Below, one piece after another: positions 24,861 through 35,680 of a DNA stretch of 64,000 nucleotides (position 1 is the stretch's first letter; every line of letters begins with the position of its first letter). The position numbers and the translations under genes were made by a program. The stretch comes from Primula veris (lineage: Eukaryota > Streptophyta > Magnoliopsida > Ericales > Primulaceae), in the NCBI GenBank assembly GCA_963682055.1, contig OY821740.1:10107314-10171313 (forward strand). The letters run 5' to 3'. The notes beneath the pieces were generated by a model that had not been told where the DNA came from, ran no database searches, and was given only the letters and a program-made list of their open reading frames with translations.

Positions 24861-25206
24861 TTGAATAGTAGCTCATGTCACGAGACATGCCACTTCGAAG
24901 TATATGTAGTTTACTAGTTTTCACTGCCAAGATTTATCTAAAAAAAATTAACGATCACAAAAAGAATTATATATAGTACAAGTTTTTTTTATGAGGAATA
25001 TATACAAGACGGTTGCTACAGAATTACTCTTATCATAAAAGCATTGAATAGTAGCTCATGTCACGACTCACGAGACATACCACTTCAAAGTATATGTATA
25101 TGTAGTTTTTCACTGCCAATATTTTTTTCAAAAAATTTACTTTCAGAAAAAGAATTATATATACAAGTCTGTTGCTATTTGCTACACAATTATCATAAAA
25201 ACATTA
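24861..25206 (+). repeat. Tandem duplication directly upstream of the U4 snRNA gene
   Basis: The block starting TTGAATAGTAGCTCATGTCA at 24861 recurs at 25044 (offset 183). The two diverge by indels, for example an extra CACGACT in the second. It ends about 100 bases before the U4 promoter element. Confidence 0.85.
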
Positions 25207-25305
25207 ATTGGCTTTCTATACACATGGCAGTTTCTCATTAAAGTTTGGCAAAAGTATTGAAAGAGTATTGTGTTTTAATTGGTCAAAAGAGAACTAACCA
25301 CAAAT

Positions 25306-25357
25306 ATCCCACATTGGCATCTTACACAACAAGAGCTATACAAAGAGCTATAAAAAG
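25306..25357 (+). promoter_or_regulatory. U4 snRNA promoter: upstream sequence element and TATA box
   Basis: ATCCCACATTG at 25306-25316 matches the plant snRNA upstream sequence element (RTCCCACATCG) with one mismatch. TATAAAAAG at 25349-25357 starts 33 bases before the predicted U4 5' end. The gap of about 32 bases between the two boxes is the wider spacing used by RNA polymerase II snRNA genes. Confidence 0.88.
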
Positions 25358-25381
25358 AAAGCTCATAAATCGATTAAAAGT

Positions 25382-25537
25382 ATCTTTGCGCTTGGGGCAA
25401 TGACGCAGCTAGTGAGGTACTAACCGAGGCGCGTCAATTGCTGGTTGAAAACTATTTCCAAACCCCCTCTTTGGCCATTGGTTCTGCCTTTGGCCTTAGA
25501 GAATTTCTGGAAGGGCTCCCCTTGGGGTTCAGCCCTA
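25382..25537 (+). ncRNA. U4: U4 spliceosomal snRNA
   Basis: The sequence opens ATCTTTGCGCTTGGGGCAAT, the plant U4 5' end that pairs with U6. The kink-turn stem-loop follows (TGAGG ... CCGAGGCGCG), then GCTGGTTGAAAACTATTTCC. The central domain ends in the Sm-binding sequence AATTTCTGG near 25502 and a 3' hairpin (GGGCTCCCC ... GGGGTTCAGCCC). The length is about 155 nt, as expected. U4 masks U6 in the U4/U6.U5 tri-snRNP before spliceosome activation. The promoter boxes and 3' box in correct places argue for an active gene rather than a dispersed pseudogene. The exact 3' end is inferred. Confidence 0.93.
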
Positions 25538-25551
25538 CAAATTTAGTTAAA
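25538..25551 (+). terminator. snRNA 3' box
   Basis: CAAATTTAGTTAAA fits the plant snRNA 3'-end formation consensus CA(N)nAGTNNAA and starts right after the U4 3' hairpin. Confidence 0.8.
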
Positions 25552-26261
25552 ATTTATTTATTTTATAACATTTAATTTATATTTATCAACACTAATTTGA
25601 TTTGATTCCCTCGAAAATATGGTTAGTTCGTAATGTAAATTAGACTGAAACGGTTCCAAATATTATCAGCAGCAACTTGAATTTGATTCATTGGAGAATA
25701 TAGGCCTTCTTTGGACTTGAAATTTGATTTGTTATCAGTTATAATTTGATTTGTTTCACTGGAGAATATAGTTTTAGTTAACAAAGTGGTCTAAAATAAT
25801 GACACTGAAACATAAACTTGGTTGAATATCAGTTGGTTATGGTTTGTTTGGTCTTCCCATATATTACTTTCTCAGTTGGAAAGTTTCGATTGGCACTTGC
25901 AAATATATGGGTTTTTTGGACTTGAAAGTTGGAAAAATTAAACAAGCTATTGTTCCATGTGTAGAGCTAAGAAAGATGAATCCAGAGGAGTGTAGGCTTT
26001 TAAGTTTAGATAAGTTGGTTTATTAGATGATTGGGGGGAAACCTGGATTACCAGATGAAAATTGTAGCTTATGAGCTATAGGTTATATATAAGTTGAGCA
26101 CAGGAAATGATTTTGATTGGTAATTTAAAGTCTTCAATTATACAGCATTTTGGGATTCAAAAGGAACAAAAAGTCGACTCATTCCATGCTTGAGAAAAGC
26201 TGAATGACCAAAAGCACTGCACAACCTTGGCTTAGAATCTGTGAAGAAACAAATTTGTGAG

Positions 26262-26325
26262 AGGGGAGATTTCGTGAGACTCTACTTGGCAAACGGGTTG
26301 ATTATTCGGGGCGTTCTGTGGTTGA
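26262..26325 (+). pseudogene. Plastid rpoC1-like fragment (nuclear plastid DNA)
   Basis: One frame from about 26270 reads [18 protein letters not shown], the conserved start-of-core motif of the plastid RNA polymerase beta' subunit (rpoC1), not of nuclear polymerase subunits. The match stops abruptly after SVV. No start, no flanking rpoC1 sequence and no intron are present, so it reads as a short fragment of plastid DNA inserted in the nucleus. Confidence 0.65.
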
Positions 26326-28006
26326 AATAACCGGGCTTATTTTATTATCTTTTTCTTTGCTTAGTTGAGGTGTAGTCCGGAATTAGCTTTTCTGACCAGC
26401 AATTACAGCAGCTCTTAAGTAAATAAGTTGTCATAGTAGAAGGGTTCTCTCTTTTATTAAACCAGAAATGCAAATAACGTTTGTAGCTTATGAGAATCAA
26501 AGATAATAAGCTCCGCTTAAAAGCTGCCAGAAACAAGTCTTTAGCTAGTGGAATACATCATTTTTTTATCTATCGGAAACAGAGAAGGTATAGGTTAACG
26601 TGTTGCAGGAAAAGTAAACAAAAAACAAAATTTACAAACCAGAACAAGATGCAACGATTTATTATGCAATCCGAATCATGTTTTCCTTTACTAACCAAGT
26701 TTTGAAATACTTGGATGAAAATTCAGAAGTAATCAGCTAAAGGAAAAAAGGTAGATTACAAATCTGTCTCTTCAAAGGCTCTCAAACGAAAGGAGAAATA
26801 GTGGAATATGAACAATTTCCGCAAGCTTCATTTGTAAATCACAACTAATGGTACACACATTAGCATAGGATCAGATGTCGTACAATTATTTTGAGCTTCA
26901 TCTAACCCTTTATATCAGTATGAACCAACACGATTATTCCGGATAAATAAGGTCAACTGCAGACGGGCAAGACATCCTAAAACAATTTAACAGTATTATA
27001 ACAAACCAAAGACCAAAATCAGGGAGATTTGTTATGACAGATTACAATTTTAGGACTTAATGTCGAATCTGCTTAGGTCTCTCTGTCAGTTGCCGATCTT
27101 TGCGTCTACACTTGTTAAAAAACCCTATTTGAGTCTCTTGTCTTGCTTTAGAACTCTCTCATCCACATAATATCATCCTACACATCTTTTTTATACTAGT
27201 ACATTATTTCTTGTAAATTGTGATGATTCATCGGACTAAAGCATCTCTGGGAAGATTTATGTGCGAAATACGGGAGATTACAGGCGGCAATCACTAGTAT
27301 TGTTGTCGGCCAATCGATCAGGGCAGCGGCAAGAGCTTCAGTGAGGATATAAAAAGCATTTCCGGAATAAACTGTGGATGTTAACCCGTACTAAAATAGA
27401 AAAATGTACCAAACAATCCACATAAGTTCCTACAAAAAGTTTCCAGAAAACTTTTAAACATCACTGTAAAACAAAATATCCTTAAATACCGCAAACTTGC
27501 AATATTAGCGGGCACTGGGCAGTGGTTTTACATCACGATGGATCAATCTTCATTCTTCAGTGAGCATGGCATACAACATGATCTTACTCTTAATAACCTA
27601 TAAACTTTTACAAAAGACTTGTCTAAAGAAAATCAACATTACAAACTAAGGTGAAGTTAATACGATGGGTGAAGTTAGCAAAATTAACATTTATCTCACG
27701 GGACTCAACTAAGTGGTGTGGGACAAAAAAACTTGCCACTCCTGGAACTAAACTCATCACCAGTATTTTTTTGCTCATCCTCGTGGATAAAAGCAACAAT
27801 GTCTCACAACTTTCATTAAATAGGTGGTTCAAACTCGCTGATATAAAGCAAATATGCATATAACTGGATCATGAGCTGATCCAGGTTGAGAGGCCAAAGA
27901 GAGACCCTTCCCCTGTGAGGAAGACGGTCACCAGTGCACTTCCATTTAGGCACAAGATACTTATCCTGCGGAGTGGGATCGAAATGTGCCGATGAGATTA
28001 AAAATA

Positions 28007-28149
28007 AGAGATCTCTCGACTGTTATGGACTGTAATAGTCGATAACAAGCTGTCTAATGACAGTCGAGAGATTAAAAATAAGAGATCTCTCGACTTTTAT
28101 GGACTGTAATAGTTGATGAGAGATCTCTCGACTGTTATGGACTGTAATA
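28007..28149. repeat. Tandem repeat with an internal hairpin
   Basis: The unit AGAGATCTCTCGACTGTTAT plus GGACTGTAATA occurs three times (from about 28007, 28084 and 28122). Between the first two, ATGACAGTCGAGAGATT (about 28054-28070) is the inverse of the unit's AATCTCTCGACTGT-like part, so the segment can fold into a stem of about 15 pairs. Confidence 0.75.
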
Positions 28150-30528
28150 CTTAGGGTGTTCTTTTTCTGTATTCTATTCGGTGCATGGAGAAACAAGTAA
28201 GAGTTAAAGGTGATGTAGGATCGAAATCGAGATGTTCCAATAACAGAGCGAAAGGAAAGTGATGAACAAGTAAACTCTTCCAGTAATATCTCTTATCAAT
28301 TAATGTCTACCGAAATATATTATAGAATGTCCAATTTATATGCACACAATTAAAGAAGGTGCACCCTTCAATAGAATTGATTCATATGTCCAATACCCCA
28401 TTTGACGATTCCGTAAGGGATCCGAAACTATTTCTTCCTCTAACCAATGTTTAACTTCTATAGAATGAAAGTTTACTTCCTAATTTTTACAACAATGAAA
28501 TTTCCTTTCGTTTCCGGAAATAAAACTGGATTTTATTGAAGAAACTCATCCAAAAGCTGTAGACCAAGCAGACGAAACACCACCTCAAAAATCTAGAATC
28601 CATCGATGTCCGTGTCAATCCTATTCTTCCACTGCCCACGCAAACCACCATCAAATGAACTCGCATCCTGGGTATCAATACCCTTGATAAAGGAATAAAT
28701 ACTCATTAATGACATGCTTGACGGACATATTTCCCCAGTAGATCATAAGTATGCATTTGGTCTTATGTTAAGGTCTTGTGGATATAATCACGTTAAATTG
28801 AGACGATTTTTCTACCTGCGTGGACTGACGAATATAGATACAGCAGACGTATCCACATAGTCGGAGGAATAAGTAATAATAGAAAAAGAATGAGACATGA
28901 ACCTGGTAAACATACTCTCTTTTTTCGGTAACATACTCTCAATCCGAGCAAGGATTTTCCGAGGTGATCAGAGTACATGAACAGTTGAGAAAACATACTT
29001 CGGTCATTCGGTGACTAAGAAATGCTTCATAAACTAGTCTTTCCTTTAAAGATCTATGATTCTTGGTCAACCGGACCCAATTTATTTAATTTGGATAACA
29101 TGGTCCTCAATGAAGACAGTGGCTCAATGAGAAATCTCAATGTTTGATCTATTTCTAGGATGAGCAGTTTGCCTGACGGTATGGCCTGTGTTAGTTTTGG
29201 ACTAGAGGTTTTACTCAACATTCCGACAGAGCCAATTTCTGGCTTATCATTAACAATGCGGGTTAGTAAATTACCTATACCACGGTTTACAACCGTATTG
29301 AACATCTCTCTAAAAGTCTAAGATCATTCCATGAGGGTGTCATTGGATGATAATCGTGGGGTTATTTATGCGGGGGGAAAATCTAAGCTCCCCGATGGAT
29401 ATCATTAAGCAACGTGGGCTGTTATTCTGGGCACTCTAATTACAGTTCTTAACACTGTCAATCCTATTTAGGTGTGTCCGTATATGCACATATAGTTTCT
29501 TGTAAGGTCTTGATCAACATTTCGAATGTACACTCCTAAATAGGTCTTGATCACTTGCTAAGTTATTGATAGAAATTGCCCGTTCGCATGAGTATTTCTA
29601 AAAATTTGAATTATTGTGTTATGCGACGATACGTAGCAGGTGAAGGTGGATAGTGAAGTTTTGCAAGCCGAAAGGGATTACTACCGATGCAATTACAAAT
29701 CCTGGTCGTCGGATCAAAAGATCCAATCCACTTTAACAAGTCTAATTGATTTAGAGAATCATTGAAATAATTTATTTAAATTGTAAAGGTCGCACATGAC
29801 CCCAACAATCCGCATTTGATAGTCTAATTTAGAGAATCAGTTGGAATCAATTATTTGGTCTAAAACATGGTTGACAACAAGGAAACGAAATCGGAAAACC
29901 AAACAAAAACAAACGTGAATAAAAAAGCAGAATTTTTTACATTCAACGTGTGAATATAAAATTTTCTGCATTTTTATTCATGTTTCATGTATATTTCCTT
30001 TTTGTATATCTATTACTATAAAAAAAAATTACATATAGTAATAGTTACACAAAAACGAAAACGTGAAATGTGAATAAACGTGAAATTATAGAAAGTGGTA
30101 AATAGTAGTATTAGACTAAAATAGACTCCAATAGCCTATATCAAGAAAAAAAATAGATATTTTACCATCTATCTTAAATTTTATCCATCTCATACTTACG
30201 TCTTAAAATTCTAGTTCAATGGTAGTAAACGTGAAACCGAAAACATGATTCTAAAACGAGTTTCCCGGCAAATGATCTGGAACAATTATGATAATAAAAA
30301 ATACTACTATAACGTGGAGTTTAGTTGGTAGCTGTTTATTTTAGTTTAAGAAAGAGAATTTCTTATTTTAGAATTTACCTCCAAACTTGAACAACCTCAA
30401 TTATTACATAAGAACCCAAGAAACATTTAATTAGTCTGTGGAAACATTGAAGTACTAAATAAAACCCCACAACTCACGAGCTTCCTTTCTCTCTCTTTTT
30501 CTTTTCACACGGCTCTTCTTTCTTCTAC

Positions 30529-30555
30529 TCTCTCTCTCTATATATATATATAAAT
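30529..30555 (+). promoter_or_regulatory. Pyrimidine-rich tract and TATA-like run upstream of the DUF7870 gene
   Basis: A CTCTCTCTCT run passes into TATATATATATAAATA about 170 bases before the uORF. This is a plausible core promoter; the transcription start is not determinable from sequence alone. Confidence 0.5.
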
Positions 30556-30718
30556 ATAAATTAATATAACTTGTAAAGTTCATTTATTTCCTTTTTAGTC
30601 CAAAGCAGTACACTCACCTTCTAAATCTCAACTCAGCCCCTCAAGAAATTCACCAATGCCTTAGCTATAACCTGATTTATACAAATATACATCTATATAT
30701 GTAGATAAATACTTTCAA

Positions 30719-30829
30719 ATGGAGGTACAGAGGATAATGGAGCTAATGCTCCTTTGGTGCAGAATCAGATGTACGCGTGTTGCTCTCCTCGGTGCTAATC
30801 ACGTCTCCGCTAGGTTTTGCTCTCGCTAG
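30719..30829 (+). CDS. Upstream ORF encoding a 36-residue peptide (likely conserved-peptide uORF)
   Basis: ATG at 30719 opens a 37-codon frame with stop TAG 30827-30829, ending 110 bases before the main start codon. The peptide begins MEVQRIMELMLLWCRIRC, continues TRVALLGANHV and ends SARFCSR. It has the Cys/Trp/Arg composition of a specific peptide, not of leader DNA. The downstream gene belongs to the family whose Arabidopsis members At3g53400 and At5g03190 are annotated with conserved-peptide uORFs (CPuORF46/47). That link is from memory of the family. Such peptides usually stall ribosomes at their C-terminus and reduce translation of the main ORF. Here stalling is inferred, not shown. Confidence 0.75.
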   Translation: MEVQRIMELMLLWCRIRCTRVALLGANHVSARFCSR

Positions 30830-30939
30830 TTATTTCTTTACTTAGTTGTCTTATTAAACTTTCAAGATTAATTTCTTCATATATTTACTCATCTGGGTAA
30901 GCCTCGGATCTCGTAAAGAAACGGTTTTTAACTTCGAAA

Positions 30940-32127
30940 ATGGAGTTTGAAATGGATTTGGCAAAAGGGTATCGGCCGAAAAATGAAATTAAGGTGAAAA
31001 GGCCTAATAGGGAGATAATTGGACCTAATAACGGTAACATTTTGGTCATTAAGGTACCTGCTTCGATCGTTTTGAGGATACTATCTAGATCGCTATTCGT
31101 AGCGATGTTTATCCTTGCATTGCCCTCGATCCGATCGATTTTAAAACGACCTCAGGGGGTGTTAAACTCCCGTAAAACAGTTGGGTGTAGTTCAGCTGAT
31201 GTCGATTTAGTACCTTTGCTTATTCGTGATTTGTTGGAAAAAGGTTTGGTCAATAGAGTTGATAGAGCTCTCGTGATGAGTTCTGATTTTGAGAATTTCG
31301 TCGACTGTTTTGGATTGTTGGAGGACAACGAGGTCAATGAGATTGATTTGGTACTCGAATCAGATCTTGGTAGCAAAAGCGTGATTTATGACGGATCTTT
31401 TGATTGTGTATTTGCATTGAGCTCTGGAGATGGTGAGTTTGAGGATAGAATGCTTAAAACCGGTGGCATTTTGGTTACGAAGCTAAGTACTGACAGTTCA
31501 AACCCTTTTCAACGACCATCAAATTATAAGATTGTTTATGTCCGGAAATTCAACTCTACTATAGTTGCAATGAGGAAAATGGCTACATCTATTGAACTAC
31601 GAAACATTGAAAAAAAAGATCAAATTTGTGGCCAATCGGAGGCCAAGAAAGCGGCGGTGAAGAGCTTAGAGGATGCACTATTCGAGCCACCCCCTAGTAG
31701 AGAACTGGCAAAGTCAAGCGAGATCAAGTTTCTAGCAGACTTAGTAGGAAATTCATTGGAAAGTTATAATCGACGGATTTTCATCACAGACGAAATCGAC
31801 AACATTGATGTTTTAAGCTGGTTTCATCAGAATTATCCTAAGAAAAAACAGGAATTCGAGGAGATAAAGACGAACAGAATGACAAGTTGGATCAAGAGGA
31901 ATGTTAAGGAGGAGGACTTTGTTGTGGTAAAAGCCGAAGCACAGTTGGTCGAGGAGATGATGAGAGAGAAGACGATATGCTTGGTGGATGAACTGTTTTT
32001 GGAGTGTGAATTTCAAGGGCATGGTGTTTGGGAGGGAAATAAGGGTAAAAAGGCTTATTGGGAGTGTTTGACTTTGTTTGGAAAGCTAAGAGAAGAAGGG
32101 GTTTCTGTGCATCAATGGTGGGGTTAG
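30940..32127 (+). CDS. DUF7870 family methyltransferase-like membrane protein
   Basis: An uninterrupted 395-codon frame. Residues about 41-62 (ASIVLRILSRSLFVAMFILA region) form one membrane helix near the N-terminus. A Rossmann-like part follows, with RALVMSSDFENFVDCFGLL, DLVLESDLGSKSVIYDGSFD and LKTGGILVTKLS, laid out like a SAM-dependent methyltransferase, although no clear glycine-rich SAM loop is visible. The conserved C-terminal half has NIDVLSWFHQNYP, FVVVKAEAQLVEEMM and the end KLREEGVSVHQWWG, diagnostic of this plant family (Arabidopsis At5g03190-like). The start is the first ATG after the uORF, and MEFEMD matches no longer in-frame upstream ATG. No intron in the coding part. The biochemical role of the family is not established. 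Translation is probably controlled by the uORF at 30719. Confidence 0.88.
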   Translation: MEFEMDLAKGYRPKNEIKVKRPNREIIGPNNGNILVIKVPASIVLRILSRSLFVAMFILALPSIRSILKRPQGVLNSRKTVGCSSADVDLVPLLIRDLLEKGLVNRVDRALVMSSDFENFVDCFGLLEDNEVNEIDLVLESDLGSKSVIYDGSFDCVFALSSGDGEFEDRMLKTGGILVTKLSTDSSNPFQRPSNYKIVYVRKFNSTIVAMRKMATSIELRNIEKKDQICGQSEAKKAAVKSLEDALFEPPPSRELAKSSEIKFLADLVGNSLESYNRRIFITDEIDNIDVLSWFHQNYPKKKQEFEEIKTNRMTSWIKRNVKEEDFVVVKAEAQLVEEMMREKTICLVDELFLECEFQGHGVWEGNKGKKAYWECLTLFGKLREEGVSVHQWWG

Positions 32128-33165
32128 TAGGTTATTATAAGCCTACATAAATAAAAATAAATAAAAAGTCGAGGCTTTGGTTATCAATGCTTCTTCGTTC
32201 GCCGTGATCCTTTATTCCAATGTTGTGCGAGAGTTTGTGTTGAAGTTCTTTCGAGTGTGTTTGTGTTTTAAAATGTTTTGGAATATAATAAAGGCGGCCC
32301 ATGGAAGAAAAAGAAGCCATACATGGCTTCTTAGTTCTTTGTTACCCTGGGTTGTGTGAGTTGGTCTGGTCTACCTATGGTGTGGCTCTTTCGAGTGGTT
32401 ATTTATGTACTTTTGTATGTGCTTTCTGTGTTGTGGAGTATAATAAAGTTGAACAGATGCAGAAACAAAAAAGTCATACAAAGCTTTTTTGTTCTGTGTT
32501 CATATGTTGTGTAATTTCATCTGTTGCTGGTTTGTGGTACATTGTAGCTCTTTCAAGTACTTATTGTTTTCTGTTGAGAGCTGTTTCTTAGTTTTTTGTT
32601 ATCCTATGCAGTATGAGTTTGCGATTCCGTATTTTCAAGCTCTTAGCAGTGATTTGCTGTGTGAGATTGTTTCATGTTATTTAGTATGATCTTAAGTCGA
32701 GTCGAGGCAACAAAAAAAACATAAACGCTTTGGTTTTACGGGTCTAAAACTTTATTTTGATGTACCATGGGACTCGGAGTATGTCCTCACTAAATAAGAT
32801 TTTTTTTCTTAATTGAAATTTGTCCAAAAACTAGTTTTGGATGCAACATGGGCGAGGTGTTTAGTGAAGGTAAGGGATAGCTAACCATCAATGTTGGGGT
32901 TAATGTGGTAAAAACTGTGCTGTTTAAAAGCCTATGCAATCACTGAATCACATGCTATGTTGATAACTTGATATAATAATAAGTTTATATATTTTTTGGG
33001 AAACTTATGCTATGTTGATTGATTGAAGTGTAAAGGAAGGTTAGTTGTGCATGTCCTTTTTGGTTGTGTAATAGAAGTGTGCGTTTGTGAGCCGGTAAGA
33101 GTTGGTCGTTAGGTTCCACTATCGTGTGTGGTTTCTCTATTTCGAATATTTTATAGTATAGAGTC
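32128..33165. other. 3' flank of the DUF7870 gene with degenerate repeats
   Basis: Between 32180 and 32690 a degenerate unit recurs about three times, with GTTGTGTGAG or GTTGTGTAAT, a TGTGGCTCTTTC-like box and an AATAATAAAG-type poly(A) signal (AATAAA at about 32147, 32287 and 32441). This gives several possible polyadenylation points. Beyond 32700 I see no gene. Confidence 0.5.
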
Positions 33166-33168
33166 TAA

Positions 33169-34934
33169 GGCCTTGTTTGTTTGGACATTTTCTACTATTG
33201 GATTGGACTATGAAAGAACTTAAACCCATAAAATATGTTTCAAACATTTTTAAATTGGCCTGGATTAGAAAAGAAGTGTGTATTACAAAAGATGTGAAAT
33301 GACATCTGTTTTAATTGGGGGAGGGGGTTGGTGGTTTTTAAAAAAGTAAGGTCCGGACTGAATTTAACTTTTACAATTATACCCTCCATCTGTATCACAC
33401 AACTTTCATTCTTCCCATTCAATTCAATACAGAGAACATCTGTATTTATCTCTCTCCTCTCATTCAATAAAAAAGTTTACATTTCACAAAAAAAACTCAG
33501 CAACTACGGTCTATCAATTTATTATCACAGTCGTTCAACTACTATGGTGGGTGAGAGTAAATCAAGAGATTAATAGCACGCATAGAAGTACAAAGTGGAG
33601 CACCAAAATGCCTATATATAGGTCTGATATTGATCTTTACAATTAATTCATCTTATGTATCAGAGTTTATATTTTGTTTTGGTTTTGTTTTCTTCTATAC
33701 CGTGGTAGTGTTGATGTTTGTAATTTCAAGTGTTAGTTACAAAAAATAATTGTAACTGTTATATATTACATTATAACTAGTTTGTGGTCTTTATCATTTT
33801 TTCCTCTCGAAATTGCAGAAATATTTGAGCGTAAGTGGGATGCGCAACAAATCTTTTCCCTATTATGATAATTGGTGCTATTTATTTGGTAAAGACCGAG
33901 CAACGAGTGAATTAGCGGAGGATCCGGAGGAGGCTGTAGCTGTTATGAACGAGCAGGAAATACAAATGAGCGGGAATCCTTTTGTGGCACCTTTACCTGT
34001 CGATGTCGACTTTTCGGCTAACGGAACAACACTAATGCAATCAGTATCTTGCAGTGGAAGAAAAAGAAATCGAAATGATGCCTTCTCTTCTAGTTTTGCC
34101 TCAATGGGAGAGCAATTTGCTAATATGTTTGAGAGCACCAAACTTACCATGACTGAGATTGCGCAACGTATTGGTTACGATCAAGATCTTTCGGAATCAA
34201 GGAAAAAGGTTAACGGTGAGTTAAAGAAATTACCTCTTGAAGCAAAGTATCGACTAAAGGCTGCGAGTATGATTGTTGGTGATGCGGCTTGAGTGGATTT
34301 ATTTATTAGCTTGTCTGAGGAGGATCGTCTTGAATGGGTTTACATGCTTCTCGCATGGTGAATATGAACGATCCCTCGTGGTATTGTTGCTGGTTTACTA
34401 ATGTCATGGTTACTATCTACAACCATTACTAGTTAAGTTATTTTGATATTTTGTGTACTAGTTTAATGAAGATAAGTTATGTTGCTACTTTTGAATGGGT
34501 TGTTTATCATTTTCAATTTGAAGGCAGAATGGTGTCAATTTTATTTAATATGAATGGAGCTGATGTAACTTTAAAACTTATGTAATAGGCTTAAATTATT
34601 AATGATTTCACTTTGTTTGTTAGTATATAATTCTTTTGAATTTTGATCATTGTCATTTTCTGAACTCACCGATTTAATCAGTGATTTCCATTTTTTGTGT
34701 AAAATTTGGAGGGAAGGATAAAATGGTAAAATGATTATAATTTAGTCCTTTCTAAAGTATAGTACTTACACAAACATGAGAATGGTTATTTATCCCATAA
34801 ATAATAGTCCTATCCAAACATTATAGTACCGGACTATTAACTCGATTCACAATGCATGTATCATTCCTATTACAAGAATAGTCCCAATAGTTTTGCTAAT
34901 ACGGGGACTACAAAAGCACCAAACAAACAAGACC
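33169..34934 (+). mobile_element. PIF/Harbinger element, internally deleted
   Basis: The left end GGCCTTGTTTGTTTGG and right end CCAAACAAACAAGACC form inverted repeats. A TAA target duplication flanks them (33166-33168 and 34935-34937). Subterminal copies of a short GGACTAT/ATAGTCC word are present near both ends. Inside is the C-terminal part of the Myb/SANT-like ORF1 product (33819-34292). No DDE transposase ORF remains, so the element depends on a transposase from elsewhere. Confidence 0.9.
33819..34292 (+). pseudogene. C-terminal exon of Harbinger ORF1 (Myb/SANT-like DNA-binding protein)
   Basis: After a TTGCAG acceptor, one frame stays open to TGA 34290-34292. It contains KYLSVSGMRNKSFPYYDNW, LFGKDRATSELAEDPEEAV, FASMGEQFANMFESTK and LKKLPLEAKYRLKAASMIVG, typical of the plant Myb/SANT-like proteins related to Harbinger ORF1. 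The N-terminal Myb-like exon, which should carry the tryptophan-rich DNA-binding helices, is not recognisable upstream within the element. The frame itself is intact, so this may be a young deletion derivative or a remnant still transcribed. Confidence 0.75.
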
Positions 34935-35153
34935 TAACATGATTGCCTCTGTTCACCCTTCTTTAAAAGATTACTCCTATTTTGTTACTTTAAGGGCTAT
35001 CAATCAAGTGCTGTCGTTTCTCGTATTTGTTTTGGTAGAACCCGACCCATAGCAATCACCATTCCCGTTTCTTGATTTCCTATAATGTGGCCCTCCTAGT
35101 CTTACATGCATAAAATACAGTAGCAACCAAAAGTTGAGCGCACAACATACCGG

Positions 35154-35276
35154 CAGAGGTGGCCTAAACTCAAATCCAGTAAGGTTTGGGTCTGAGACAA
35201 AAACTGGGCTGGTGCAAAAAAAATAAAAATTAATTGGACTGACCCTTGAGCAAGCAGTACTGTTGGGCCGCCCCTG
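35154..35276. mobile_element. Tiny hAT-type MITE (123 bp)
   Basis: The ends are CAGAGGTGGCC and GGCCGCCCCTG, inverted with CA/TG termini. A perfect 8-bp target duplication CATACCGG lies at 35146-35153 and 35277-35284. Confidence 0.88.
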
Positions 35277-35434
35277 CATACCGGAATCAAAAAAATCTCA
35301 GAAATGCACTAATAAATATCGTTGTTGATGGAACAAACCAAAAATGCAATGGCTGCAAAATATATGCATGGTGAAAATAGAATATACTTAAATTTTAGAT
35401 TATATTAACGACAGAGGAGCACATGTATACAGTA

Positions 35435-35680
35435 GGGCCGGGTTCGGTTCGGTTTTTAACAAAACCGAAACCGAGCATATTTTTCGGTTTCGGTCTTTTT
35501 ATTTTTTGAATCAAAACGGATCGGGGTTTTTCGGTCCAGTTTCGATTTTTTTCGGTTATTTTTCGGTCTTTTTCGGTTTCGGTTTTATTGAAAACCGAAA
35601 TCGACACGATTTTTTTTTGGTTTTTCTGTTTCGGTCTTTTTCGGTTCGGTTATCGGTCTGGTTCGGTTTTTCGCCCAGTA
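35435..35680. repeat. CGGTTTTT-rich low-complexity block
   Basis: About 245 bases built from many irregular copies of TTCGGTT, TTTTCGGTC and AAAACCGAAA. It opens GGGCCGGGTTCGGTTCGG and closes GTTCGGTTTTTCGCCC, which suggests the two ends of one old repeat unit. The block resembles a repetitive element common in plant DNA; no coding content. Confidence 0.7.

Larger units (their letters stand above)
25560..30500. other. About 5 kb without a supportable gene
   Basis: Stop codons are frequent in all frames and only short ORFs exist (up to about 83 codons). A minus-strand ORF at 29305-29054 has no features I recognise. The stretch holds a plastid rpoC1-like fragment (26262-26325) and a tandem hairpin repeat (28007-28149). 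The GC content around 26100-26350 and 27850-28000 is higher than nearby, which suggests old coding or retroposed sequence, but I cannot identify it. Confidence 0.5.

Noticed and set aside
29054..29305. 83-codon minus-strand ORF
   Set aside because: No recognisable domain, no splice partners and no similarity to neighbours. Left as part of the gene-free stretch.
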